From positions 930,001-994,000 of the forward strand of contig NZ_CP107958.1 in the NCBI RefSeq assembly GCF_036075115.1: a DNA stretch of 64,000 bases. The letters are read 5' to 3'. The stretch comes from Streptomyces sp. NBC_00377. GTDB taxonomy: Bacteria; Actinomycetota; Actinomycetes; Streptomycetales; Streptomycetaceae. The notes under the pieces are model-generated. The model was not told the DNA's origin. It did no database searches and saw nothing but the letters and a program-made list of their open reading frames with translations. How positions within the stretch are numbered: position 1 is the stretch's first letter; every line of letters starts with the position of its first letter. The position numbers and the translations under genes are program-made. Positions 1 to 7,986 of the stretch are shown here, piece after piece.

Positions 1-2
1 CG

Positions 3-2675
3 GACGCCCGGCCGGCCCGTCGTCCCCGGGGCCCGCGGGTCCGGCGCCCGCCCGAGTCCGCCCTGGGCGGGCGCAGTCTCGCAGCGCAAGTGTTCGTGCT
101 CCAGGTGGTCATCGTGCTGCTGCTGGTCGTGGCCGCCGTGGTGGCACTGCTGCTCCAGGTGCGGCACGACACCACCCAGGAGGCCCGCAACCGCTCCCTG
201 GCGGTCGCGCAGACCTTCGCCAACTCGCCGGGCATCGTCGAGGCCCTGAACAGCCCGAACCCGACGGCCGTGCTCCAGCCGAAGGCCGAGGCCGCCCGCG
301 AGGCGTCCGACATGGACTTCATCGTCGTCATGAACACCGAGGGCATCCGCTACACCCACCCCAAGCCGGACCGCATCGGCAAGAAGTTCGTCGGGAACAT
401 CCAGCCCGCGCTGGACGGCGGGGTCGTGGTCGAGGAGGTGGACGGGACCATCGGTCGGCTGGTGCAGGCCGTGGTGCCGGTGAAGTCGGCCGACGGCAGC
501 GTGGTCGGGCTGGTGTCGTCCGGCATCACCACGGCACACGTCGGCGGCAACGCCGACCGCCAGCTGCCGCTCGTCCTCGGCAGCGCCGCGGTGGCCCTCG
601 CCCTGGCCACCGCGAGCACGGCGCTGGTCAGCCGCCGCCTGCTGCGCCAGACCCATGGCCTGGGGCCGCGCGAGATGACCCGGATGTACGAGCACCACGA
701 CGCGGTCCTGCACGCCGTGCGGGAAGGCGTGATCATCGTCGGCGGGGAGGGGGACCTGCTGCTCGCCAACGACGAGGCGCAGCGCCTGCTGGACCTCCCG
801 CCGGACGCCGAGCGGCGCCAGGTCCTCGAGCTGGGACTCGACCGGGACACCGCCGAACTGCTGGCCTCCGGGCGGATGGTCACCGACGAGGTGCACCTCG
901 TCGGGGAGCGGCTGCTGGCGATCAACCAGCGGCCCACCGACCTGGCGGGCGGACCGGCGGGCAGCGTCGCCACCCTGCGCGACTCCACGGAGCTGCGGGC
1001 CCTGTCGGGCCGGGCGGAGGCGGCCCGTGAGCGTCTGGACATGCTGTACGCGGCCGGGGTGGGCATCGGGACCAGCCTGGATGTCGCACGGACCGCCGAG
1101 GAGCTGGCCGAGCTGGCCGTGCCGAGGTTCGCGGACTTCGCGACCGTGGACCTCTTCGACGCCGTCCTGGACGGCGAGGAACCGGAGGCGCGCGGCGCGC
1201 TGCGGCGCACGGCGGTGAGCGCGATCCGCAAGGGCGCACCGCTCTACACGGTGGGTGAGCGGATCCGGTTCGTGGACTCCAGCCCGCAGGCCCGCAGTCT
1301 GGGCGACGCCCGGGCGGTCCTGGAGACCCATCTCTCCCGGGCGCCGGGCTGGCGGGCCCAGGACCTCGAACGTACCGAGCAGATCGTGGAGTTCGGCATC
1401 CACTCGCTGATCACCGTGCCCGTGCGGGCCGGCGCCCTGATCCTGGGCGTGGTCAGCTTCTGGCGTTCGGAGCGGCCCGATCCGTTCGACCCGGACGAGG
1501 TGGTGCTCGCGGAGGAGCTGGTGGCGCGGGCCGCGATCTCCATCGACAACGCGCGCCGCTTCACCCGCGAGCACGGCATGGCGGTCACCTTGCAGCGCAG
1601 CCTGCTGCCGCGCACCCTGCCCGAGCAGAACGCCCTGGACATCGCCTACCGCTATCTGCCCGCGCAGGCGGGCGTGGGCGGTGACTGGTTCGACGTGCTG
1701 CCCCTGTCAGGGTCCCGGGTCGCCCTCGTGGTGGGCGACGTGGTGGGCCACGGGCTGCACGCGGCGGCCACCATGGGGCGGCTGCGCACCGCGGTGCACA
1801 ACTTCTCCGCCCTGGACCTGGCCCCGGAGGAACTGCTGGGGCTGCTGGACGAGCTGGTGGCCCGCATCGACCAGGACGAGGCGGACGACGGCACCGACGC
1901 GCCCGTCTCCGGGGCGACCTGTCTGTACGCCATCTACGACCCGGTCTCCCGGCGCTGCACGATCGCCCGGGCGGGTCATCCGCCGCCGGCGCTGGTGCAT
2001 CCCGACGGCCGGGTGGAGTACCTCGAGGTGCCGGCCGGACTCCCGCTGGGGCTGGGCGGGCTGCCGTTCGAGACGGTCGAGCTGGAGCTGGCCGAGGGCA
2101 GCTCGCTGGTGCTGTACACCGACGGGCTGGTGGAGGACCGGGAACGGGACATCGACACCGGTCTTGAGCTGCTGCGCGCTGCCCTGGGGCACAGTGCCGA
2201 GGGCCCGCCCGAGGCGATCTGCCAGGCCGTCCTGGACGCCCTGCTGCCGCCCCGCCCGAACGACGACATCGCGCTGATCGTCGCGCGGACCCGGGCGCTG
2301 GGCGCCGACCGGGTCGCCGAGTGGGACGTGCCGGTGGACCCGGCGGCGGTCGGCGAGGTGCGGTCGGCGGTGGCGCGGCAGCTGGCCCGCTGGGATCTGG
2401 ACGATCTGTCGTTCACGACGGAACTGATCCTGAGCGAACTGGTCACCAACGCGATCCGCTACGGCAGCGGCCCCGTGGGTGTCCGTCTGCTGCGCGACCG
2501 CACCCTGATCTGCGAGGTCTCCGACGGCAGCAGCACCTCACCGCACCTGCGGCACGCGGCGATGACCGACGAGGGCGGCCGCGGGCTGTTCCTGGTGGCG
2601 CAGCTGACCGAGCGCTGGGGCACCCGCTACACCCCCAAGGGGAAGGTGATCTGGGCCGAACAGCCGCTGCCCTGA
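3..2675 (+). CDS. Membrane-bound SpoIIE-family PP2C phosphatase with Cache, PAS, GAF and ATPase domains (5' partial)
   Basis: The frame is open to the left edge, and residues before the first GTG (base 90) look like a normal juxtamembrane start, so the true start probably lies outside the window. Counting from base 90: a membrane helix (1-23); an extracytoplasmic CitA/DcuS-like sensor (about 30-150, with THPKPDRIGKKF); a second helix (about 157-180); PAS (200-300); GAF (315-480); a SpoIIE/PP2C phosphatase (505-705) with metal motifs GGDWFD and VVGDVVGHG; and a C-terminal RsbW-like ATPase (725-861) with NAIRYGS and GGRGLFLV. Family knowledge says such proteins dephosphorylate or phosphorylate anti-sigma-factor antagonists, controlling alternative sigma factors. 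There is no phosphoacceptor histidine domain, so it is not a classical two-component kinase. The ligand cannot be inferred. Confidence 0.9.
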   Translation, partial: DARPARRPRGPRVRRPPESALGGRSLAAQVFVLQVVIVLLLVVAAVVALLLQVRHDTTQEARNRSLAVAQTFANSPGIVEALNSPNPTAVLQPKAEAAREASDMDFIVVMNTEGIRYTHPKPDRIGKKFVGNIQPALDGGVVVEEVDGTIGRLVQAVVPVKSADGSVVGLVSSGITTAHVGGNADRQLPLVLGSAAVALALATASTALVSRRLLRQTHGLGPREMTRMYEHHDAVLHAVREGVIIVGGEGDLLLANDEAQRLLDLPPDAERRQVLELGLDRDTAELLASGRMVTDEVHLVGERLLAINQRPTDLAGGPAGSVATLRDSTELRALSGRAEAARERLDMLYAAGVGIGTSLDVARTAEELAELAVPRFADFATVDLFDAVLDGEEPEARGALRRTAVSAIRKGAPLYTVGERIRFVDSSPQARSLGDARAVLETHLSRAPGWRAQDLERTEQIVEFGIHSLITVPVRAGALILGVVSFWRSERPDPFDPDEVVLAEELVARAAISIDNARRFTREHGMAVTLQRSLLPRTLPEQNALDIAYRYLPAQAGVGGDWFDVLPLSGSRVALVVGDVVGHGLHAAATMGRLRTAVHNFSALDLAPEELLGLLDELVARIDQDEADDGTDAPVSGATCLYAIYDPVSRRCTIARAGHPPPALVHPDGRVEYLEVPAGLPLGLGGLPFETVELELAEGSSLVLYTDGLVEDRERDIDTGLELLRAALGHSAEGPPEAICQAVLDALLPPRPNDDIALIVARTRALGADRVAEWDVPVDPAAVGEVRSAVARQLARWDLDDLSFTTELILSELVTNAIRYGSGPVGVRLLRDRTLICEVSDGSSTSPHLRHAAMTDEGGRGLFLVAQLTERWGTRYTPKGKVIWAEQPLP

Positions 2676-2743
2676 GGCGAGTCGGCCGCCCCTCCACTCA
2701 TAAATGATGCTTATGAGTCCATAGACCGGACCCGTGTACCGGG

Positions 2744-2762
2744 TAAGGTTTGCCTTAGTTTA
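2744..2762. promoter_or_regulatory. Candidate iron box (DmdR/IdeR-type operator) before fprA
   Basis: The 19-base site TAAGGTTTGCCTTAGTTTA lies 46 bases before the fprA start. By eye it matches about 12 of 19 positions of the actinobacterial iron-box consensus TTAGGTTAGGCTCACCTAA. Repression by an IdeR/DmdR1-type regulator in high iron is inferred. Confidence 0.45.
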
Positions 2763-2807
2763 GGCTTCCCCCGAGTCGATCTGTCGCCACTCGAAGGGAA
2801 CCTGATC

Positions 2808-4172
2808 ATGCCCCGCCCCCTGCGGGTAGCCATAGTCGGAGCCGGCCCCGCCGGGATCTACGCCGCCGACGCGCTGCTCAAGTCCGATGTGGCCGCCGGC
2901 CCGGGTGTCTCCATCGACCTCTTCGAGCGCATGCCGGCCCCGTTCGGCCTGATCCGCTACGGCGTCGCCCCGGACCACCCCCGGATCAAGGGCATCGTCA
3001 ACGCCCTGCACCAGGTCCTCGACAAGCCGCAGATCCGCCTCTTCGGCAACGTCGACTACCCGACCGACATCAGCCTGGACGACCTGCGCGCCTTCTACGA
3101 CGCCGTGATCTTCTCGACCGGCGCGACGGCCGACCGTGAGATGTCGATCCCCGGCATCGAGCTCGACGGCTCCTACGGCGCCGCGGACTTCGTCTCCTGG
3201 TACGACGGTCACCCGGACGTCCCGCGCACCTGGCCGCTGGAGGCGGAGAAGGTCGCGGTCCTGGGCGTCGGCAACGTCGCCCTCGACGTGGCCCGTGTGC
3301 TGGCGAAGACGGCGGACGAGCTGCTGCCGACAGAGATCCCGGCCAACGTCCACGAGGGCCTCAAGGCAAACAAGGCGCTGGAGATCCACGTCTTCGGCCG
3401 CCGTGGCCCGGCGCAGGCGAAGTTCTCCCCGATGGAGCTGCGGGAGCTGGACCACTCCCCCACCATCGAGGTCATCGTCGACCCCGAGGACATCGACTAC
3501 GACGAGGGCTCCATCGCGACGCGGCGCGGCAACAAGCAGGCCGACATGGTGGCCAAGACGCTGGAGAACTGGGCGATCCGCGATGTCGGCGACCGCCCGC
3601 ACAAGCTGTTCCTGCACTTCTTCGAGTCGCCGGCCGAGATCCTCGGCGAGGACGGCAAGGTCGTCGGTCTGCGCACCGAGCGCACCGCCCTCGACGGCAC
3701 CGGTAACGTCAAGGGCACCGGCGAGTTCAAGGACTGGGACGTCACGGCCGTCTACCGCGCCGTCGGCTACCTCTCCGACAAGCTTCCCAAGCTGCCGTGG
3801 GACCTCGAGTCCGGCACCGTCCCGGACGAGGGCGGGCGCGTCATCGAGGAGTCCGGCGAGCACCTACAGTCCACGTACGTCACCGGCTGGATCCGGCGCG
3901 GCCCGGTCGGTCTGATCGGCCACACCAAGGGCGACGCCAACGAAACGGTGTCGAACCTGCTGGCCGACCACGCGAACGGCCGTCTGCACACGCCTGTCTC
4001 CCCCGACCCGCAGGCCGTGGACGCCTTCCTCGCCGAGCGCGAGGTCCGCTTCACCACCTGGGAGGGCTGGTACAAGCTGGACGCCGCCGAGAAGGCGCTG
4101 GGTGAGCCGCAGGGCCGCGAGCGCGTGAAGATCGTCGAGCGCGAGGACATGCTGCGCGAGAGCGGCGCGTAA
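2808..4172 (+). CDS. fprA: NADPH:ferredoxin/adrenodoxin-like reductase FprA
   Basis: 454 residues, close to mycobacterial FprA (456). The N-terminal FAD-binding motif is GAGPAGIYAAD, followed by the family-typical GLIRYGVAPDHPRIKG. The central NADP-binding fold has GVGNVALDVARVL and the family motif FGRRGPAQAKFSPMELREL. The C-terminal FAD closure is GWIRRGPVGLIGHTKGDANET. The enzyme passes electrons from NADPH to ferredoxins that feed cytochromes P450 or iron-sulfur enzymes. The gene stands alone and faces the kinase gene downstream. The possible iron box upstream suggests control by iron. Confidence 0.93.
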   Translation: MPRPLRVAIVGAGPAGIYAADALLKSDVAAGPGVSIDLFERMPAPFGLIRYGVAPDHPRIKGIVNALHQVLDKPQIRLFGNVDYPTDISLDDLRAFYDAVIFSTGATADREMSIPGIELDGSYGAADFVSWYDGHPDVPRTWPLEAEKVAVLGVGNVALDVARVLAKTADELLPTEIPANVHEGLKANKALEIHVFGRRGPAQAKFSPMELRELDHSPTIEVIVDPEDIDYDEGSIATRRGNKQADMVAKTLENWAIRDVGDRPHKLFLHFFESPAEILGEDGKVVGLRTERTALDGTGNVKGTGEFKDWDVTAVYRAVGYLSDKLPKLPWDLESGTVPDEGGRVIEESGEHLQSTYVTGWIRRGPVGLIGHTKGDANETVSNLLADHANGRLHTPVSPDPQAVDAFLAEREVRFTTWEGWYKLDAAEKALGEPQGRERVKIVEREDMLRESGA

Positions 4173-4183
4173 GGCCCGGGCGC

Positions 4184-4247
4184 ACGGGGGTTCGGAGGCC
4201 GGCGTCGGACCGCTCGGCACGGCCACGACCAGGCATCCGAACCCCGT
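4184..4247. terminator. Bidirectional terminator-like inverted repeat between fprA and the kinase gene
   Basis: ACGGGGGTTCGGA (4184-4196) pairs with TCCGAACCCCGT (4236-4247), a 12-bp stem with one bulged G and a roughly 39-base loop that can itself fold on GGCC arms. It sits in the short gap between two convergent genes. There is no U-tract, as is usual in Streptomyces. Confidence 0.5.
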
Positions 4248-4259
4248 CCCCGGTCGCGC

Positions 4260-5921
4260 TCAGCCGTCGTCGCGCGGGTAGGTCTGGATCACCCGGGCAT
4301 GCACATCGGCCCGCAGGTAGGCGCTTCCGTAGTCGTCCGACAGGTAGACGCTCATCGTCGGCCCGGAGTCGAAGACCGAGGAACCCGGGTTGATCACCAG
4401 ATAGCGGCTCGTCGGCCGGGGAACGCCCAGGGTCTTCGTGGCCCGGGCGAGCAGCGCGGGCACGGCGTCCCAGTCGTAGACGTCCAGGTCGACGGGGATG
4501 GTGCCGTTCATGACACTGCCGCCGGGGCCGTCCTTCACCGCCACGTCCCCGCCCCGGTAGACGTACCGGTCGTAGAGCTTGGGATGTCCGGCGACGATGC
4601 CCTCGGCGATGGCGTACTCGCCGTACACGACGAGGCTGCTGACCTTCGCCCCGCCCATGGCGGTGGTCAGCTTCGCCACGGCCGTCCTGATGCCGTCCGC
4701 GGTGAGCAGGTCCACCTTCGTCGCGGCGGCGACGTCGCCGGACGAGCCGCCCGAGGACCCCGCCCGGGCGCTCGTCGAAGCGAACGCCGACACCGACGCC
4801 GACACGGACGGGTCCGACCCGGCCGCGCCGCCGTTGCCGTCGTCGGTCGTGTGCGGGAGCAGCGTCCACATGAGGACGCCCATCAGGGTCGTGCCGACGA
4901 CGGCTCCCACGACGATCGCACCGCGCCGACGCCGCTCGCGGGGCCGGGCCCCGGTGTACGGCAGGGCCGGGGTGACGTGGGCGATCTCCGGCGGAGCCAG
5001 CGGATAGGAGGTCGGCGGGGCGTCCTGGACCGGCGCCGTCACCGGCGCCGACGCGCGGACCGACGGATCCGGCGTGTCCCCGGCCGCGGTCACGGCCGCG
5101 AGCATCCGGTCGACGTCGGCGGCGTCGGGGCGCGCCCGCGGGTCACGGACCAGCAGCGCCCCGAGGACACCGGTCAGCGGTCCGGCCCTGCGCGGCTCGG
5201 GCACGTCCTCGCCGAGGACGGCCGCAAGGGTGGCGAGCGTGCTCGCCCGGCGCAGCGGATGGTGCCCCTCCACGGCGACGTACAGCAGCATCGCCAGCGA
5301 CCAGAGGTCGGCGGCGGGACCGCCCTCCTTGCCGCTGACCCGTTCCGGCGCCATGAAGTCGGGCGAACCGATGACCGCGCCGGTGGCGGTGAGACTGGTG
5401 GCCTCCCGGACCGCGGCGATACCGAAGTCGGTGAGCACGGGCCGCCCGTCGGGACGCAGCAGGACGTTGGCGGGTTTCACGTCGCGGTGCTCGATGCCGA
5501 CGGCGTGCGCGGCGCGCAGCGCGGACAGCACCTCGCGGCCCAGCCGGGCGGCCTCGACCGGATCCATCGCGCCCCGGTCGAGCCGGTCCTGGAGGGAACC
5601 GCCCTCGACCAGTTCCATCACGATCCACGGGTACGTGTTCTCGCCGCCGTCGACGATGTGATGGATCGTGACGACGTTGGGGTGGTGGACGCGCGCCAGC
5701 GCGCGGGCCTCCCGCAGGACGCGCTCGCGCAGCATGCGGGCGCCCTCGGGGTCGTACTCGGCCAGGTCCGGGTCCGGCGGCCGCACCTCTTTCACGGCCA
5801 CGTCCCGATGCAGTGCCAGGTCGTGGGCGCGCCACACCAGGCCCATGCCTCCGCCGCCCAGTCTCCCGACCAGCTCGAAACGGCCGTCGACGACGCGTCT
5901 GTGAGGTTCCGCTGTGCTCAT
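4260..5921 (-). CDS. Transmembrane serine/threonine protein kinase (Hanks type)
   Basis: 553 residues. The kinase domain spans about 10-270: glycine loop GRLGGGGMGLVW, ATP lysine in VAVKEVR, catalytic HRDVKPANVL, metal motif DFGIA and APE. A Pro-rich linker leads to one membrane helix (VVGAVVGTTLMGVLM, about 350-375), then an extracytoplasmic domain of about 150 residues without PASTA repeats. The start beginning STAEPHRRVVDGRFELV was chosen because it puts the kinase fold at the N terminus as in relatives. An upstream in-frame start at 6095 would add an unrelated arginine/proline-rich stretch. The ribosome binding site is weak. The outer domain presumably senses an envelope signal; its ligand is unknown. 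Confidence 0.88.
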   Translation of the reverse strand: MSTAEPHRRVVDGRFELVGRLGGGGMGLVWRAHDLALHRDVAVKEVRPPDPDLAEYDPEGARMLRERVLREARALARVHHPNVVTIHHIVDGGENTYPWIVMELVEGGSLQDRLDRGAMDPVEAARLGREVLSALRAAHAVGIEHRDVKPANVLLRPDGRPVLTDFGIAAVREATSLTATGAVIGSPDFMAPERVSGKEGGPAADLWSLAMLLYVAVEGHHPLRRASTLATLAAVLGEDVPEPRRAGPLTGVLGALLVRDPRARPDAADVDRMLAAVTAAGDTPDPSVRASAPVTAPVQDAPPTSYPLAPPEIAHVTPALPYTGARPRERRRRGAIVVGAVVGTTLMGVLMWTLLPHTTDDGNGGAAGSDPSVSASVSAFASTSARAGSSGGSSGDVAAATKVDLLTADGIRTAVAKLTTAMGGAKVSSLVVYGEYAIAEGIVAGHPKLYDRYVYRGGDVAVKDGPGGSVMNGTIPVDLDVYDWDAVPALLARATKTLGVPRPTSRYLVINPGSSVFDSGPTMSVYLSDDYGSAYLRADVHARVIQTYPRDDG

Positions 5922-6109
5922 GGAGGGGAGCTTAGGCGTACGGGCCGACAGCCGATGTGCCGACCGGAGCAGGCAGCGGGAATGGTCCGCAGGAGCCACG
6001 GGCATGCTGTGAGCGAGGTCACTTCCGCCGGGCCGTGCCGGAACCGTTCCCGGACCGCTCCCCACTCGCTCATCGCCCTCCCCCGCGAAGGACATGTGCT
6101 TTGGCTCTT

Positions 6110-6847
6110 ATGCACCCTGACGCCCCCTCAGCCCGCCGTCCGGGCCGCTGCTGGACGATCCGTGTGGTCGGGCACCGGGACCGCACCGCTTCGGTCACCT
6201 GCTCCTCGACCTGCGTGATGCCGCCGCGCTCCCGGGACATCCCGGCCCTGCGCCGCTTCGCGGAGGCCCACGCGGCCGCGCACGCCAGAGCGGCGGCCGT
6301 GCATCACGACGCCTCCTGCTCGTGCCGTCGTCAGCAGTGCGCGCTGCACGAGGGCACCCGGGTCGCCTGCGCGGGCACGGTCGTCCTCGTGCTCCGGCAC
6401 GACCCGGCCGTCGGCCAGGTATGGACGCTCAGCGAAGTCTGCGCCGCCTGCGCCGCGTTGCTGCCCCACGCGCGCGTGCTGAACCGGTCGGCTCCGCCGG
6501 CGCCCCGGGCCCCGGTCACGCCGACAGACACGGGGACGGAGGCAGGGGCGGGGAGGGGCGAGGACACCGACACGGCTGCGAGAAGGGGTCCTGGCACCGG
6601 CCGGGGCACGGGAACGGACGCGGGCTCGAACCCCGCTTCCGGTTCGGGACCGGGTCCCGGTTCGGCCGGGGGCCCGGGCGCCGGCCGGCCGACTCCGTCC
6701 GGGCCGGGGACGCCGACCGTGGGACCGCCGAGACTCGTCCCGGGCGGGTTCAGCGCGCCCTCGTCGGGCGCCGGCGCGGGCCCGGAACGCACGGGCGGGC
6801 GACGGCGCGGGGCCGGCGGACGGCGCGGCAGGACCACAGGGTGGTAG
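6110..6847 (+). CDS. Hypothetical protein, Cys-rich N-terminal domain with disordered Pro/Gly tail
   Basis: 245 residues. The first 130 are well structured, with paired cysteines (SCSCRRQQC, CAACAALLP) that could bind a metal. The rest is a low-complexity Pro/Gly/Thr/Arg tail. The N-terminal part resembles a conserved Streptomyces hypothetical protein; no function is known to me. The ATG at 6110 is where that similarity begins. An in-frame ATG at 5957 would add 51 residues of no recognisable character. The ribosome site (GAAGGA) is distant, so the start is uncertain. The gene is divergent from the kinase gene and shares its promoter region. Confidence 0.6.
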   Translation: MHPDAPSARRPGRCWTIRVVGHRDRTASVTCSSTCVMPPRSRDIPALRRFAEAHAAAHARAAAVHHDASCSCRRQQCALHEGTRVACAGTVVLVLRHDPAVGQVWTLSEVCAACAALLPHARVLNRSAPPAPRAPVTPTDTGTEAGAGRGEDTDTAARRGPGTGRGTGTDAGSNPASGSGPGPGSAGGPGAGRPTPSGPGTPTVGPPRLVPGGFSAPSSGAGAGPERTGGRRRGAGGRRGRTTGW

Positions 6848-7166
6848 CGGCTCCCGCAACAGCGTTTGCGGGTAAGCGATACGGCGACGGACCCGACGCC
6901 GCACGTCTCCCCCCGAACCGGCGTCCGGCTCCGCAGCGCGGGCCCGTCACGGCGGACCACCGGACCGCCGGACTCCGTGAGGGCTGATACGAGACCCACG
7001 GCGCGGAGCTCGCACGGCCGGCTGCCGGACGCCCTCCGGACGGATCAGAACGGTGCCCTGGAACCAGGACTCCCGCTCGGGCCCGTCACGGCCGGCCCGC
7101 CGGATTCCGTCGGAGAGGGGACGGCAGTGCCTAGCCGGCCCGGCGCGGCCCGGCCGCCGGGCTCCG
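6848..7166. other. Intergenic region with degenerate GC-rich repeats
   Basis: No convincing gene. A motif beginning GGCCCGTCACGGC and ending in CCGCCGGA(C/T)TCCGT occurs near 6941-6978 and again near 7080-7110, with a weaker third copy near 7145-7168. The function is unknown and the repeats may be relics of slippage. Confidence 0.4.
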
Positions 7167-7652
7167 TCAGAATTCGTAACGGGACTGCGGCGGGATCCGC
7201 ACAGGCAGGGTGCCGAAGATCCGGCCCCGGGGCTGCGCCGCGGGCGGCTCGTCGTGCCGGACGACGGGCGGGCCCTCCGGCGACCGCCCCGCCACCAGTT
7301 CGGCGATGCGTGCGCCGCTGCGCCGCCCCTCCCGGTGCAGGCGGCCTATGTCGATCCTGTCGTCGGCGAGCAACGTCAGGACGGCGGACGGCCCGGCCGC
7401 GTAGGCCGTGAGGTATCCGCCGGCCCCGCGCACCAGGAGTTCACGGAACTCGCCGCGGGCCGCGAGGTCGACCATCCGGCGCCCGACGCCGAGCGCGGCC
7501 GCGGTGAGCGCGGCCAGCCCTTCCGGCTGCACGTCCGGCATGTCCTGGGCGAGGACGAGGCCGTCGGCCCCGGCCGCCAACGCCCCCGTCAACTCCGGCA
7601 CACGCAGACGCAACCGGTGCAGTTCGTACAGAACCTCGGCCTCGACGGCCAT
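7167..7652 (-). CDS. Roadblock/LC7-domain protein
   Basis: 161 residues. The fold of about 110 residues begins at VPELTGALAAGADGLVLAQD and includes the typical strand/helix run with GLAALTAAALGVGRRMVDLA, matching actinobacterial Roadblock/LC7 proteins that partner small Ras-like GTPases. Normally such genes sit in a conservon beside a sensor, a DUF742 protein and a GTPase; none is adjacent, so this is a stand-alone copy. The ATG at 7652 is preceded by AAGGGA at proper spacing. The C-terminal 40 residues are Pro/Arg-rich and probably disordered. Confidence 0.75.
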   Translation of the reverse strand: MAVEAEVLYELHRLRLRVPELTGALAAGADGLVLAQDMPDVQPEGLAALTAAALGVGRRMVDLAARGEFRELLVRGAGGYLTAYAAGPSAVLTLLADDRIDIGRLHREGRRSGARIAELVAGRSPEGPPVVRHDEPPAAQPRGRIFGTLPVRIPPQSRYEF

Positions 7653-7930
7653 GACCGTTGTCCCTTCGGCGCGTTGACGACTGACGCGGATCAAGTGCGG
7701 TGCGGCGCGCGGTGGTTCAGGTGCCTCTGAGGCTACGGAAGTCGGCGGCCGGAAGCGACTCCTTCGGCACTTTCCCTTGGAACATGCCAGGCACAACCCC
7801 GGCGCGCAACGTGTCCGGGCGGAAGCGCCGCGAGCGGGCGATCACCGACCTGACGGCCCGAGCGCACCGGCCGCGCCCCCCGGCGATCCGGAGGTCACAC
7901 GGATCTCGGGTGCGGTCCTGCCGGTCGACG
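7653..7930. other. Intergenic region upstream of the Roadblock/LC7 gene
   Basis: No supported gene on either strand. It should hold the promoter of the Roadblock/LC7 gene (minus strand), but I cannot pick convincing -35 and -10 boxes. The neighbouring hairpin at 7931-7967 is listed separately. Confidence 0.4.
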
Positions 7931-7967
7931 AAGGGGGGCGGGCCCGTACGGCGGGCCCGCCCCCCTT
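7931..7967 (-). terminator. Strong hairpin terminator after the alpha-galactosidase gene
   Basis: A perfect 16-bp stem (AAGGGGGGCGGGCCCG at 7931-7946, complement at 7952-7967) closes a 5-base loop, starting 20 bases past the stop codon at 7987. The stem is symmetric and may also stop transcripts from the other side. Confidence 0.8.
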
Positions 7968-7986
7968 CTCTCCCCCGCACACAGCC

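Noticed and set aside
4299..6218. 639-codon open frame opposite the kinase gene
   Set aside because: The kinase strand has all Hanks motifs; the other strand is an artefact of codon bias.
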